This document shows positions 43,513 through 53,391 of a stretch of 64,000 bases of DNA, piece after piece. The notes under the pieces are model-generated. The model searched no databases. It saw only the letters and a list, made by a program, of their open reading frames with translations, and was not told the DNA's origin. The translations under genes and the position numbers were made by a program. Location of the stretch: positions 992,001-1,056,000 of the forward strand of contig CP166131.1 of NCBI GenBank assembly GCA_041228345.1, given 5' to 3'. Numbering within the stretch: position 1 is the first letter of the stretch; the number at the start of each line of letters is the position of its first letter. Source of the stretch: Alphaproteobacteria bacterium LSUCC0396. Lineage in GTDB: Bacteria > Pseudomonadota > Alphaproteobacteria > Puniceispirillales > Puniceispirillaceae.

Positions 43513-44624
43513 GATGCGCTCGTAAGCTTATAAGTGACGACAGCGCCATCCTCGACAAAGCCTTGGCCGACGGTCAGCAAAATAGCCCCATCCGGCAATC
43601 CGGAAACAAACACCATTTCCGCGCCCGAACGTACAACCTCAACCGGCATGGTAACAGCTTTGCCATCAACCACGATTTTTGCCGCCAATGCGCCGTTTTC
43701 GGCGACCGACAGATGCGCTGGCGACATTGCAAATGCCTCAAGCGTGCCAGCGTTAATGGTGGCTTCAACGCTCATCCCGACGCGTAATTTCCGATCATGA
43801 TTAGGCAAATCAATCGTTACGTCAAATGTGCGGGTTGCAGCATTTGATTTTGACGCAATCTTTGACACGGTTCCATGACGCGACCCATTGCCGGCAATTT
43901 CAACCTTAACCTTGGTTCCAAGCTCAATCCGTGAGACCTCGTTTTGCGGCACTGCCACAACAACTGACAGCGTATCAAGCCCCAACAGAGTTGCCGTTGC
44001 GGTATCGCGACGAACACGCTCACCCTTTTCAACATGCAATGTTTCCAGCAGACCAGATACCGGCGCAACAATGACAGTATCGCTTAACTGTTCTTCAAGT
44101 TTGCGCAGATTTACCTTGGCGGTGGCATAGGCGGCGGCACGTTCGGCCTGTTCTAATGGCGCACTGAAATTTTCTTTTGCCAGACGCTCGGTCACCTCGC
44201 GGCGTCGCTTTGCCACCTCTAAATTCGCCTTGGCCGCGCTGATCTGTTCGACGAGGGTGCCTTTATCAAGGCGCACCAGCACATCACCAGCCCTGATATC
44301 ACTGCCCTCAACCGCATCCAGCGAGATAATCTGTCCATCGGCCTTTGCCGAAACGGTCATTTCAAATTCGGCCTCACTGACACCGCTGGCCCGCACAACG
44401 CGAGTAATCGGCTGGTTCTTCACCTCGACCGCCGCAACAATCAGTCCCTTTTTCGCTGCCCCAGATGAATCCCCGGATGATGCCGCTTCTGGCGATGTGG
44501 TCGCTGACACGCTGGCAACCGGCGCTTCACCCTCGGCCTTGCCAAGCAGATCATCAGACAGCATCCAGCCGGTTACAGCCGCCGCAAACAGGCCTGCCAA
44601 CAAATAAGAGGGTTTCCATTTCAT
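43509..44624 (-). CDS. RND efflux periplasmic adaptor (membrane fusion protein)
   Basis: A 371-residue adaptor. The N-terminal membrane anchor is YLLAGLFAAAVTGWML, then a Ser/Ala-rich linker (residues ~30-58), a lipoyl-like half (DGQIISLDAVEGSDIRAGDVLVRLD), a helical hairpin (~120-165) and beta-barrel and membrane-proximal parts. It bridges the RND pump to an outer-membrane channel. Operon with the pump. Confidence 0.9.
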   Translation of the reverse strand: MKWKPSYLLAGLFAAAVTGWMLSDDLLGKAEGEAPVASVSATTSPEAASSGDSSGAAKKGLIVAAVEVKNQPITRVVRASGVSEAEFEMTVSAKADGQIISLDAVEGSDIRAGDVLVRLDKGTLVEQISAAKANLEVAKRRREVTERLAKENFSAPLEQAERAAAYATAKVNLRKLEEQLSDTVIVAPVSGLLETLHVEKGERVRRDTATATLLGLDTLSVVVAVPQNEVSRIELGTKVKVEIAGNGSRHGTVSKIASKSNAATRTFDVTIDLPNHDRKLRVGMSVEATINAGTLEAFAMSPAHLSVAENGALAAKIVVDGKAVTMPVEVVRSGAEMVFVSGLPDGAILLTVGQGFVEDGAVVTYKLTSAS

Positions 44625-44792
44625 CGTCAGAACCTTGCCAATTCTGCGGAACCCGTGTGGGGCGCTTCCATCGGGTTATATAAGCCTGTTTTACCTTTAC
44701 CGCAAGGCAAGCACCGCAAACCGGATAGCGAGCAGCACATTTGGCAGGTTAAAAGATTCGTCCAGATTTGGCAGTTTGACCAGCCACCGCTG

Positions 44793-46406
44793 CTAGCCTT
44801 GCCGATCTTGCAGAACAAGCTGCGCCGCCTTATGGGCAAGCATGATCGTCGGCGCGTTTAAATTGGCCGAGGTTATATTTGGAAAAACCGACGCATCGGC
44901 AATCCGAAGCCGGTCAATCCCATGCACACGCAGCGCCGGATCAACAACGGCATGCGCCGCATCAGGTCCCATTCGGCAGGTTCCACAAGGATGGTAGACC
45001 GTGCCGCTGCGGGCGCGGAAATCGTCAATAATCGCATCGTCTGACAGGCGTGATAACGGCGTTTCAGGCGGCGCGGCCAAGATCTGGCCAACCGCAGCGC
45101 TATCCTGCATCCGGCCGACCAGCCGCGCCATATGGATTACATCGTCCAGATCGCGGGGATCAGAGAGGTAATTGCCAAAAATCAATGGTGGCTGGCGCCA
45201 ATCGGGGGTATTGATTTCAATCCGTCCGGTACTGAAGGGGCGGCAGGAATTAAAGCTGAAGATAAAGCCCGGTTCCCGGTCAGGCAGGAATGGCCGACGG
45301 CCACCTGGCGGCGGCGGACGATAGGTAATCGGATTGATATAAATCTGCGTATCGGGTCGTGGCGCATCGGCGCGCGCGCGAAGCAATCCGCCAAGCTGGT
45401 TGACCCCAAGCGATAGCGGACCTTTCTTGGTAAACAAATATTGCAGACCAGCAAGGCCGATACGCGGCCAGCTTCCAAAAACTGAGTTCAAGGTCGCACA
45501 GCTCGCCCGCTGATAATAATTCACCCCAAGATGATCTGATAGATGTAACCCGACATTCGGCTGATCAAGCATAACATCAATGCCGTTGCGCTGGCTGATC
45601 GCCCCCGGCCCGATACCTGATAATTGCAGCAGTTGCGGCGAGTTCACCGCCCCAGCCGATATGATGATTTCGCCATCAGCCGCGAGGCGAACCGGCGCAC
45701 CTTGCTGCATTAAATGAACCGCGATCGCACGCCCATCACGCACTTCAATCCGCGTTGCCATGCAATCTGTCATAACCGTCAGATTTGGCCGCGAGGCTGC
45801 CGGATGCAGAAATGCCTTTGATGACGAACAACGCACCCCGCGACGTGTCGTAATAAAATACGGATAAAGACCCTCACCATCGAGCCTGCAGGCAGCGTCA
45901 TTATGAAGCCCCATCTCGTTCGCCATCGAGAAGAAATGTGATTTCAACGGGTGATATTCATCCGCAACGTCGCTAACCGTCAATTTGCCAATCATGGGCC
46001 GCTGATCATCATTGCGGATGATGTCTTCAAAGCTATTGTAAATCGGCTTGATCGAATGATAATCCCAACCGGAGTTGCCGGCTGCTGCCCAATCATCATA
46101 ATCAGCTGGCTGGCCATGATGATAAACCAGCGCATTGATCGAGCTTGATCCGCCAAGAACCTTGCCCCGCGGCCAATAGAGCTGGCGGTTGTCCAGGCCA
46201 GTTTCGGCATTGGTGCGATAGCGCCAATTAACGCGGCTATCATTAAAAAGCATGCCGTAACCAATCGGCGTTCGAACCCAGAACCGGTCGTCCGACGGCC
46301 CCGCCTCAACAAGCAAAACACGAAATTTACCGCTGCTGCTTAGCCGATCAGCAAGAACGCAGCCGGCCGAGCCAGCGCCAATAATGATATAGTCAAAACT
46401 TGCCAT
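44793..46406 (-). CDS. GMC-family FAD oxidoreductase (choline/alcohol dehydrogenase type)
   Basis: A 537-residue GMC flavoprotein. FAD motif IIIGAGSAGCVLADRLS, the GMC signature GKVLGGSSSINALVY, second signature ISAGAVNSPQLLQLSGIGP and the catalytic His region VYHPCGTCRMG are all present. The start ATG 46406 has AAGGTG before it. The frame extends to 46439. It resembles choline dehydrogenase BetA and alcohol dehydrogenases of the same family. No betB or betI is near, so the substrate is open. Confidence 0.85.
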   Translation of the reverse strand: MASFDYIIIGAGSAGCVLADRLSSSGKFRVLLVEAGPSDDRFWVRTPIGYGMLFNDSRVNWRYRTNAETGLDNRQLYWPRGKVLGGSSSINALVYHHGQPADYDDWAAAGNSGWDYHSIKPIYNSFEDIIRNDDQRPMIGKLTVSDVADEYHPLKSHFFSMANEMGLHNDAACRLDGEGLYPYFITTRRGVRCSSSKAFLHPAASRPNLTVMTDCMATRIEVRDGRAIAVHLMQQGAPVRLAADGEIIISAGAVNSPQLLQLSGIGPGAISQRNGIDVMLDQPNVGLHLSDHLGVNYYQRASCATLNSVFGSWPRIGLAGLQYLFTKKGPLSLGVNQLGGLLRARADAPRPDTQIYINPITYRPPPPGGRRPFLPDREPGFIFSFNSCRPFSTGRIEINTPDWRQPPLIFGNYLSDPRDLDDVIHMARLVGRMQDSAAVGQILAAPPETPLSRLSDDAIIDDFRARSGTVYHPCGTCRMGPDAAHAVVDPALRVHGIDRLRIADASVFPNITSANLNAPTIMLAHKAAQLVLQDRQG

Positions 46407-46505
46407 GGATCGCACCTTAGCGAATATGCGGCCAAACAAGACCTGCCCATTGACACCAACCAGCTTTTACCTGAAATGCGGCATTAGAATGGTGTGCCTA
46501 GCTGG

Positions 46506-47195
46506 CTAGACGCCGCCATGCGCCTTGGACCACTCACGCGGATTATTCAGAAAATCTTCGACAGCGGCTAATGTTTTCGGATCAAAGCGTTGCGCGTCCT
46601 TGCATTCGGCAAGAACATCCCACCATGTCGCCAGATAATGAAGGCTGATGCCATCTTCGGCGAGACGGGCGGGCGTATCTTTAAAGATATCATAATAGAA
46701 GATCACGAATGTATGCGCTACCTCGGCACCGGCGGTGCGCAATGCCTCGACAAAATTCAACTTGCTGCCCCCATCGGTGGTCAGATCTTCAACCAGCAGA
46801 ATACGCTGGCCTTCGCTGATATCGCCCTCAATGCGGGCATCGCGACCAAAGCCTTTGGGTTTTTTGCGGACATATTGCATTGGCAGATGGGTGCGCTCAG
46901 CAAGCCATGCGGCAAACGGTATCCCTGCGGTCTCGCCGCCAGCAAGCGCATCAAGCGACTCATGGCCGATATCGTTTAAAATCACCGATGCGCCGTAATC
47001 CATAATGGCAGCACGCATCCGTGGAAATGAAATAATCTTGCGGCAGTCGATATAAACAGGGCTCATCATGCCCGAGGTCAGTTTAAACGGCTCGTCAGCA
47101 CGAAACAGAACCGCATCAATTTCAAGAAGCATCCGCGCAACCGACCGGGCCATCGCAGCCTTATCATAAACATGCTTGAAATTATCACCCGCCAT
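46506..47195 (-). CDS. pyrE: Orotate phosphoribosyltransferase
   Basis: A 229-residue type I phosphoribosyltransferase making OMP from orotate and PRPP in pyrimidine synthesis. The PRPP loop is [14 protein letters not shown]. The orotate-binding stretch is [15 protein letters not shown]. Start ATG 47195 (a TTG codon precedes it). Full length. Confidence 0.92.
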   Translation of the reverse strand: MAGDNFKHVYDKAAMARSVARMLLEIDAVLFRADEPFKLTSGMMSPVYIDCRKIISFPRMRAAIMDYGASVILNDIGHESLDALAGGETAGIPFAAWLAERTHLPMQYVRKKPKGFGRDARIEGDISEGQRILLVEDLTTDGGSKLNFVEALRTAGAEVAHTFVIFYYDIFKDTPARLAEDGISLHYLATWWDVLAECKDAQRFDPKTLAAVEDFLNNPREWSKAHGGV

Positions 47196-47415
47196 CAAAA
47201 TACCCTCAATCTATCTTTACTCAAAAAATTCGGCCGATTGGTTTACCCGGTTAGACGCGTCATAAGAATCGTCAATAAAACGTCTATAAAACATCCGTAA
47301 GGGCGATCATATCGGCTAATCCGCGGCTTGTCATTATGCCAGTTGCATCATGCCAATCGATGGCCATATGGTTGCCACGATTACCAGCATCACCGGATCA
47401 TAACCTCACGCGACC

Positions 47416-49230
47416 CTACGCGCGGGCGGCTTTTTTGCGTTCATGCGGGCACAGATACATCTTTCTCAAACGCAGGCTTTGCGGCGTGACCTCTAGCAAT
47501 TCATCTTCATTGATATAGGCCATCATCTCTTCAAGTGACATACGGCGCGGCGGCACCAGCTTGACCGCTTCATCCGAACCTGACGCGCGAACGTTGGTCA
47601 GCTGCTTGCCCTTTAGAACATTGATCTCGAGATCATTATCACGGCTATGTTCGCCAACGATCATGCCCTGATAAACCGGCGTTTGCGGGGCCACAAACAT
47701 CTGCCCGCGATCTTGCAGGTTGAACAGCGCATAGGCAACCGCAACACCTGAATCAGTCGAGATCAGCGCGCCATTACGGCGACCTTCGATCGGGCCTTTA
47801 TGCGGGGCGTATGAATCAAAGATACGGTTCAGTACACCTGTCCCACGGGTCTGGGTCAAAAAGCGGCTTTGATAACCGATCAGGCCGCGTGATGGGGCGC
47901 GGAACACAAGACGGGTTTTGCCCGCACCGGCGGCGCGCATATCCAGCATCTCACCCTTGCGGCGGTTCAGACTATCCACAACGGTGCTAGAAAATTCCTC
48001 ATCAACATCGATTGTCACCTCTTCCATTGGCTCTAGCCGCTGGCCGGCTTCGTCTTTCTGGTAGAGAACCCGTGGCCGCGACACGGTCATTTCAAACCCT
48101 TCACGGCGCATGGTTTCGATCAGCACGCCCAGCTGCAATTCGCCGCGGCCACCAATCTCGAACGAATCCTTGGTGCCACTTTCGTTAAAGGTGATCGCAA
48201 CATTGGTTTCAGCCTCGGCCAATAACCGCTCACGGATCGCTGTCGAGGTGACCTTTTTGCCCTCACGCCCAGCCAGAGGCGAGTCATTTACCGTGATTGT
48301 GACCGACATTGTTGGCGGGTCAATCGGGGTTGACTGCAATGGCACGGTGACTTCGGGCGAGCAAATCGTGTCGGAAACCGATGTTTTGGCCAATCCAGCG
48401 ATACAGATAATGTCGCCAGCCTGAACATGATCAACCGGAATGCGCGACATGCCTTCGAATTTCATCAATTTGGTCAAACGGCCTGTCTCGACAATTTTGC
48501 CGTCAAGATTAAGCCCGCGAACACTGGCATTGACTGATGCGCTGCCCTGAACAACACGGCCAACAAGACAACGACCAAGATAGGGGTCGCTGTCGAGCAG
48601 AGTTGCCAACATCGCAAACGGCGCCTCATGGTCAACCTGCGGCGGCTTAACATGATCGAGAATAACATCCAAAAGCGGGTGTAGATTATCGCGCGGATCA
48701 TCCAGATCGCGAACACACCAGCCACTGCGGCCAGATGCGTAGAGAATGGGGAAATCAAGCTGTTCTTCATTCGCATCAAGCGCGACAAACAGATCGAACA
48801 CTTCGTCCACCACTTCTTCTGGGCGGCCATCACTACGGTCAATCTTATTGATGATCACAATCGGCCGCAGCCCTTGTGCCAACGCCTTACCAAGCACAAA
48901 TTTTGTCTGCGGCATTGGCCCTTCGGCAGCATCGGTCAACAAGATCACCCCATCGGCCATACCAAGAACGCGCTCGACCTCACCGCCGAAATCGGCGTGA
49001 CCCGGGGTATCAATGATATTGATACGAACATTTTTCCACATCACCGATGTTGGCTTGGCGAGGATGGTAATGCCGCGTTCTTTTTCAAGATCACCGGAAT
49101 CCATCAGCCGCTCATCGACCTGCTGGTTTTCGCGGAACATACCGCTTTGTTTCATGATCGAGTCAATTAGCGTGGTTTTGCCATGATCAACATGGGCAAT
49201 GATGGCTATATTGCGTAGCTCTTGGGTCAT
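47416..49230 (-). CDS. typA: Ribosome-associated GTPase TypA/BipA
   Basis: A 604-residue translational GTPase. G1 AHVDHGKTTL, G3 DTPGHADFGG and G4 NKIDR are seen, then the EF-G-like domains and the TypA C-terminal domain (GLIGYQSRFLTQTRGTGVLNRIF). It helps ribosome assembly and growth under stress or cold. Single gene. Confidence 0.96.
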   Translation of the reverse strand: MTQELRNIAIIAHVDHGKTTLIDSIMKQSGMFRENQQVDERLMDSGDLEKERGITILAKPTSVMWKNVRINIIDTPGHADFGGEVERVLGMADGVILLTDAAEGPMPQTKFVLGKALAQGLRPIVIINKIDRSDGRPEEVVDEVFDLFVALDANEEQLDFPILYASGRSGWCVRDLDDPRDNLHPLLDVILDHVKPPQVDHEAPFAMLATLLDSDPYLGRCLVGRVVQGSASVNASVRGLNLDGKIVETGRLTKLMKFEGMSRIPVDHVQAGDIICIAGLAKTSVSDTICSPEVTVPLQSTPIDPPTMSVTITVNDSPLAGREGKKVTSTAIRERLLAEAETNVAITFNESGTKDSFEIGGRGELQLGVLIETMRREGFEMTVSRPRVLYQKDEAGQRLEPMEEVTIDVDEEFSSTVVDSLNRRKGEMLDMRAAGAGKTRLVFRAPSRGLIGYQSRFLTQTRGTGVLNRIFDSYAPHKGPIEGRRNGALISTDSGVAVAYALFNLQDRGQMFVAPQTPVYQGMIVGEHSRDNDLEINVLKGKQLTNVRASGSDEAVKLVPPRRMSLEEMMAYINEDELLEVTPQSLRLRKMYLCPHERKKAARA

Positions 49231-49326
49231 ATAAATGTCTCTTGGGTTGGCGATTTCTATCCGCGCCGCATTCCTATAGCCAATAAGCCAGAATGGAAAG
49301 CATTATTTTCCCCTCAATGGAAAGGA

Positions 49327-50043
49327 TTATTTTTCAGAACCGCCTGCCTTGTCAGGGTCGTCAGCACCGCCAATCCGGTTATCAGCCGCAAATAACCACC
49401 CCGCAAGCCGGCACGCTGGCCAGACCGCAAGCATCTGTGCGAGGATGAAAAACGGCATATCACCCATATGGATGCCGGAGAAACTGTCGGTCAATGATCG
49501 CGCAATCGTAACCGCCGGATTGGCAAAGCTGGTTGATGCGGTAAACCAATAGGCCGCGGTTATATAAAGCCCGACCATCCAAGCCACTGCGTCGGCGCGA
49601 TATCTGACACCGCCAAAAATCACCATTAGCAAGCCAAAGGTCGCCACCCATTCAGATCCGTATTGGGTTAGGCCAGATCGCAGATGCGTTGCGTCTTGCA
49701 GTAATGGCGCCGCAAACATCCAATGCGCCAATAACGTTCCGCAGATACCGCCAGCAATCTGACAAATGATATAAAATGCCGCCAGTCTGGCCGATAAATC
49801 GCCACGCAGCAGAAAGGCCGCGCTGACCGCAGGGTTGAAATGTGCACCAGACACCGGCCCAAGCATGGTGATTAAAACAACAAGAATGGCACCCGTTGCA
49901 ATGGTATTGCCAAGCAACGCCAGCGCCAGATTATTATTCGCCAATGTTTCGGCCATGATGCCCGAGCCAACCACCGTTGCGACCAGTGCCAACGTGCCAA
50001 ACCACTCGGCAAAAAGGCGGCGGAAAAGATGATCCCGCGTCAT
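49327..50043 (-). CDS. aqpS: Aquaporin/MIP-family channel linked to arsenate reductase (AqpS-like)
   Basis: A 238-residue MIP channel with six hydrophobic segments and two pore motifs, NPA in GAHFNPAVSAA and NPA in FANPAVTIARSLTDSFSG. The second motif form (NPAVTIAR) is typical of aquaporins found in arsenic operons. Overlap of 4 bp with arsC supports a shared job: arsenite made by ArsC leaves the cell through this channel, replacing an ArsB or Acr3 pump. A direct repeat of AATGGAAAG (49292 and 49316) flanks its stop. Confidence 0.85.
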   Translation of the reverse strand: MTRDHLFRRLFAEWFGTLALVATVVGSGIMAETLANNNLALALLGNTIATGAILVVLITMLGPVSGAHFNPAVSAAFLLRGDLSARLAAFYIICQIAGGICGTLLAHWMFAAPLLQDATHLRSGLTQYGSEWVATFGLLMVIFGGVRYRADAVAWMVGLYITAAYWFTASTSFANPAVTIARSLTDSFSGIHMGDMPFFILAQMLAVWPACRLAGWLFAADNRIGGADDPDKAGGSEK

Positions 50044-50540
50044 GACCGGCCTGCCGCTTGCGCGCCGATGGCCCGCGCAATATCGCCAATGGTTTCTGTA
50101 TCGGGATGCGCCGCGATTAACGCGCTAATTCGCGAACTCATCTCGGCATAGGTTGTTTGAAAGGCCGCTAGAATTTCGTCGTCACTGCCATTTGCAGCAG
50201 CCGGATCGACAACGCCCCAATGCGCCACCTGTGGATGACCCGGCCAGATCGGGCAGGTCTCACCAGCTGCATTATCGCAAACCGTTACAATCAAATCCAT
50301 AGCCGGCGCATCATCACCGGCAAAAATATCCCAAGCTTTCGATGCGGCAAAGCCGGTCTCGATATCATGTGCGGCAAGCACCCGCAGCGCGAACGGATTT
50401 GGCGCACCGGTCGGCTGGGATCCGGCCGAAAATGCCTTAAAAAGACCATCGCCCAAATGACGCAGCACACCCTCGGCAATCAATGATCGCGCCGAATTTC
50501 CAGTACAAAGGAACAGAATATTTAGAGGCGTTGCTGACAT
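50040..50540 (-). CDS. arsC: Arsenate reductase, low-molecular-weight phosphatase type (ArsC)
   Basis: A 166-residue protein with the P-loop C12-TGNSA-R18 near the N terminus and the DPAA stretch replacing the phosphatase general-acid loop. A further Cys pair (VCDNAAGETCP) carries the redox relay. It reduces arsenate to arsenite. First gene of a two-gene arsenic unit with the aquaporin. Some family members are tyrosine phosphatases, but the redox cysteines favour ArsC. Confidence 0.87.
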   Translation of the reverse strand: MSATPLNILFLCTGNSARSLIAEGVLRHLGDGLFKAFSAGSQPTGAPNPFALRVLAAHDIETGFAASKAWDIFAGDDAPAMDLIVTVCDNAAGETCPIWPGHPQVAHWGVVDPAAANGSDDEILAAFQTTYAEMSSRISALIAAHPDTETIGDIARAIGAQAAGRS

Positions 50541-50639
50541 TCTTTTTCCCTTTCAGCTAGGACTTTATTACCATGAAAGGCGTAGCGCCAAAATTATATG
50601 ATAGGCGTGGCGCCGACGGTCGATTGATAGGGTTTAAAT

Positions 50640-50807
50640 ATGCCAAAAATGGTTCGAAAAGCCAATTTGCCGGAAAAGATTTGTGCCAGTTGTGGACGGC
50701 CCTTTCAATGGCGGAAAAAATGGGCGCGTGACTGGGAACAGGTTCGCTATTGCTCAAAACGTTGTCAGGGCGTCGGGGCATCGGCATCACCCCAGCCGCC
50801 CAGATAG
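50640..50807 (+). CDS. DUF2256 family small zinc-ribbon-like protein
   Basis: A 55-residue frame from ATG 50640 to TAG 50807. It contains [19 protein letters not shown] and YCSKRCQG: two CxxC-type pairs (C15/C18 and C38/C42) around a very basic, Trp-rich middle. This is the DUF2256 signature, a small conserved protein of unknown function, probably zinc-binding. The last 21 bp overlap the 3' end of the convergent yaiI gene. Confidence 0.88.
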   Translation: MPKMVRKANLPEKICASCGRPFQWRKKWARDWEQVRYCSKRCQGVGASASPQPPR

Positions 50808-51269
50808 CAATTGACCTTTGCGTATTTCCGCCTCAAGCGCATTGCGGAACCGTGAACGATCCTTTGCCGAAAATGCGGCATTTGCGCCTTTCCGGCCCGA
50901 TTGCACCAGAAACGGATCAGCGGCGCGGATATCAGCCATTAAATCGCGGGTTGCCAATTGGCCGCCAATATTTGCTGCGGTAAAAACATCGCCATTATGC
51001 CGCATCGCCGCTGCCCCATTTGCGATCACCTTCGCCGCCAGCGGAATATCGCCGGTGATCACAATATCGCCTGGCACCGCCTGATCAGCGATATGTTTAT
51101 CGGCCATGTCAGGGCCGTCAGGAACAATCACCAGTGTCACCAGCGGATTTGGCGACGGGCGGATACCGCCGTTCGAGACCAGCACAAGACGGATCTGATG
51201 GCGGGTCGCGATCTCTTCAGCTTCAGTTTTGACCGGACAAGCATCGGCATCAATATAGATTATCGACAT
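50787..51269 (-). CDS. yaiI: YaiI/YqxD family protein (UPF0178, DUF188)
   Basis: A 160-residue protein of the UPF0178 family with a PIN/NYN-like nuclease fold. Conserved acidic motifs are [24 protein letters not shown] and [17 protein letters not shown]. Biochemical role unknown. The acidic residues suggest metal-dependent nuclease activity. It overlaps the DUF2256 gene tail to tail. Confidence 0.9.
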   Translation of the reverse strand: MSIIYIDADACPVKTEAEEIATRHQIRLVLVSNGGIRPSPNPLVTLVIVPDGPDMADKHIADQAVPGDIVITGDIPLAAKVIANGAAAMRHNGDVFTAANIGGQLATRDLMADIRAADPFLVQSGRKGANAAFSAKDRSRFRNALEAEIRKGQLLSGRLG

Positions 51270-51320
51270 TTTATCAGCCTTTAATGGTTGCTGCCCAAAA
51301 CCGCGTAAATCAGATCGCGA

Positions 51321-51758
51321 CTATTGATCCAACGCAACAATCGTTGCCTCAACCGCCGCCTGTTCCAGAACCTCGTTCACCAAACCGTTTTTCAGCGTTT
51401 CACCAATTGGCATTTCATCAATGAAAATGCCGAACTCCTCCGTGCCATAAAGATTTGCAGGAACCCACGCAAATAACGGACGGTGGCCTTTGGGGGCGCT
51501 TCGCTCAATTTCATCTGACAGCGCCTCAGGTTCGTCAAAACTGGTCGTAACAGCGACGGCAACAAAGAATTTCTGTTTACCCTCACCCGCCACATCAACG
51601 GTGACTGGCATCGTAATCACCACGTCATCCGCTTTACTCTCGTTCATATACTGCGCCAGCACACCGTCATAGTCGCGCATAATCACACCAAGCGGCACAA
51701 AGTGAGCAGGATTTTTGCTGCTAGGTGGCGCGCTACGCCTTCTTGATGTATTTGCCAT
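51321..51758 (-). CDS. Hypothetical protein, unrecognised
   Basis: A 145-residue protein. I do not recognise its family. The N-terminal ~20 residues are basic and Ser/Asn-rich. The rest is acidic, with alternating hydrophobic strands (VVITMPVTVDVAGEGKQKFF) and ends in a helix rich in E, A and V. No signal peptide or membrane segment. The start at 51758 has GGAA before it. An ATG at 51776 is also in frame. It is a single gene with no clear partner, 195 bp beyond the phoB stop. Confidence 0.6.
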   Translation of the reverse strand: MANTSRRRSAPPSSKNPAHFVPLGVIMRDYDGVLAQYMNESKADDVVITMPVTVDVAGEGKQKFFVAVAVTTSFDEPEALSDEIERSAPKGHRPLFAWVPANLYGTEEFGIFIDEMPIGETLKNGLVNEVLEQAAVEATIVALDQ

Positions 51759-51953
51759 AGTTGCTTCCACACACATTGCTACATATCGGCCAGCATTTGA
51801 TTGCCTTAACCTATCTGTATTTTTCCCGAGTATCTTGATATTCCGAAACGGCCTTTAAATTTTCTATTGAACTCATTATTGTTTTCAAGCTCTAGCGGAG
51901 GTGAGCCTCAAAGGCAGAGGCCTCGAATTTTAGCATTAAACGAGATCTGTTTA

Positions 51954-52655
51954 TTAATGGAGACCAGCTCGAAGGGAATAGCCACTACCACGCACCGTTC
52001 GAATTAAATTTGGCAATGAACCGTCGCCAGTATGATCAAGTGCTTTTCGAAGACGGCTTAGATGCACGTCAACCGTGCGCTCCTCCACATAAACACCATG
52101 CCCCCAAACAAGATCAAGGAGTTGAGCGCGACTAAACACCTGGCCTGGTCGTTCAATAAGAATCGATAAAAGGTGAAATTCCTTAGGCCCTAACGGAACC
52201 AACACATTCCCACGGTAAACCTCCACGCGGCTCGGGAACAACCGCAAATCTTCAAATTCCAGGACATCACTCATCGATGCAGGCTTAGACCTGCGCAACA
52301 ACGCTTTAACTCTTGAAACCAACTCTCGGGGTGAAAAGGGCTTCGTCATGTAGTCATCAGCGCCAGTATCTAACCCCAAGGTTCGGTCGCCCTCTTCTCC
52401 GCGGGCACTAAGGATTATTACAGGCAGATATCTTGTCTCGTTACGTGATCGCAAGAGCCTGCATAATTCAATACCAGAAAGGTGGGGCATCATCCAATCT
52501 AACACCGCTATATCAGGCCGCCTATCTTCAATCGCCGCCATTGCTTGCTGACCATCTGAGGCAGAAACCACCTCAAAGCCTGCCTTCTTCAAATTAAAAG
52601 AGAGCAGTTCTAATTGATTTATTTCATCGTCAGCGATTAATACTTTAGCCAGCAT
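51954..52655 (-). CDS. phoB: Phosphate regulon response regulator PhoB
   Basis: A 233-residue OmpR-family regulator. The receiver domain has the acidic pocket IADDE, phospho-acceptor D53 (VLDWMMP) and Lys in YMTKPFSP. The winged helix carries VWGHGVYVEERTVDVHLSRLRKAL and ends IRTVRGSGYSL. It activates Pho-box promoters when phosphorylated by PhoR. Last gene of the pst operon, 17 bp after phoU. The 51777-51953 region downstream has a weak GCCTC/GAGGC hairpin without a U-tract. Confidence 0.95.
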   Translation of the reverse strand: MLAKVLIADDEINQLELLSFNLKKAGFEVVSASDGQQAMAAIEDRRPDIAVLDWMMPHLSGIELCRLLRSRNETRYLPVIILSARGEEGDRTLGLDTGADDYMTKPFSPRELVSRVKALLRRSKPASMSDVLEFEDLRLFPSRVEVYRGNVLVPLGPKEFHLLSILIERPGQVFSRAQLLDLVWGHGVYVEERTVDVHLSRLRKALDHTGDGSLPNLIRTVRGSGYSLRAGLH

Positions 52656-52672
52656 TTCAAACCACCCTCAAA

Positions 52673-53383
52673 TCAAGCCCCCAAAACCCTGCTAGTTCTA
52701 TCGGCCTTTGGTCGGTCTTCTTCAGGCACGTGGCCCCTAACTAAGAAATGGACTTGCTCTGCGATGCCAGTGGCATAATCGCCAATCCGTTCAATATTCT
52801 TCGCTATGAAAAGCAAGTGCGCACCAGTAGCCACCATATTTGGATTTCGTGACATTGATGCAAGCACCTCTTTGTAAAAAGCGGTGTGCATGTGATCGAC
52901 CTCAACATCACGGCTCCATACCTTTAGTGCCATCTCAGCATCATTATGCTTTAAGGACAGCATCACATCACGAACCATTTCCAGAGTAACATGCCCCATA
53001 CGGCCAATATTAACACCGGGAATATTTTCGTTACCTAATTCAGAAAGAACCCTGGTGCGGTTGGCGATATTGCGTGCATAATCCCCCATGCGCTCAAGGA
53101 TGGTCGCAATTTTCAATGACACAAGTACATAGCGCAAGTCCTGTGCCCGGGGGGCTCTTATAGCAATAATTTCAATTGCCTTTTCATGTATTTCAGCTTC
53201 TATTTTATCGAGTGCGGCGTCGCCTGTAATTACGGTGTCCAAAATAGCGTCATTCTGAGTTGCCAAACCTTCAATAGCTTTATCAAATTGATTACTCGCA
53301 AGCAAACCAAGCTCTTGCAATAAGTCGTTTAATAACTCTAAATCTTGATCGAAAGCAGAGCTGATGTGTTTTGAGTTGTCCAT
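52673..53383 (-). CDS. phoU: Phosphate signalling protein PhoU
   Basis: A 236-residue helical protein of two PhoU repeats with the E/D-rich metal-binding motifs (ILERMGDYARNIANRT, NIERIGDYATGIAEQV). It links PstB and PhoR and keeps the regulon off when phosphate is plentiful. 8 bp after pstB. Confidence 0.95.
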   Translation of the reverse strand: MDNSKHISSAFDQDLELLNDLLQELGLLASNQFDKAIEGLATQNDAILDTVITGDAALDKIEAEIHEKAIEIIAIRAPRAQDLRYVLVSLKIATILERMGDYARNIANRTRVLSELGNENIPGVNIGRMGHVTLEMVRDVMLSLKHNDAEMALKVWSRDVEVDHMHTAFYKEVLASMSRNPNMVATGAHLLFIAKNIERIGDYATGIAEQVHFLVRGHVPEEDRPKADRTSRVLGA

Positions 53384-53391
53384 TTTTTGTC

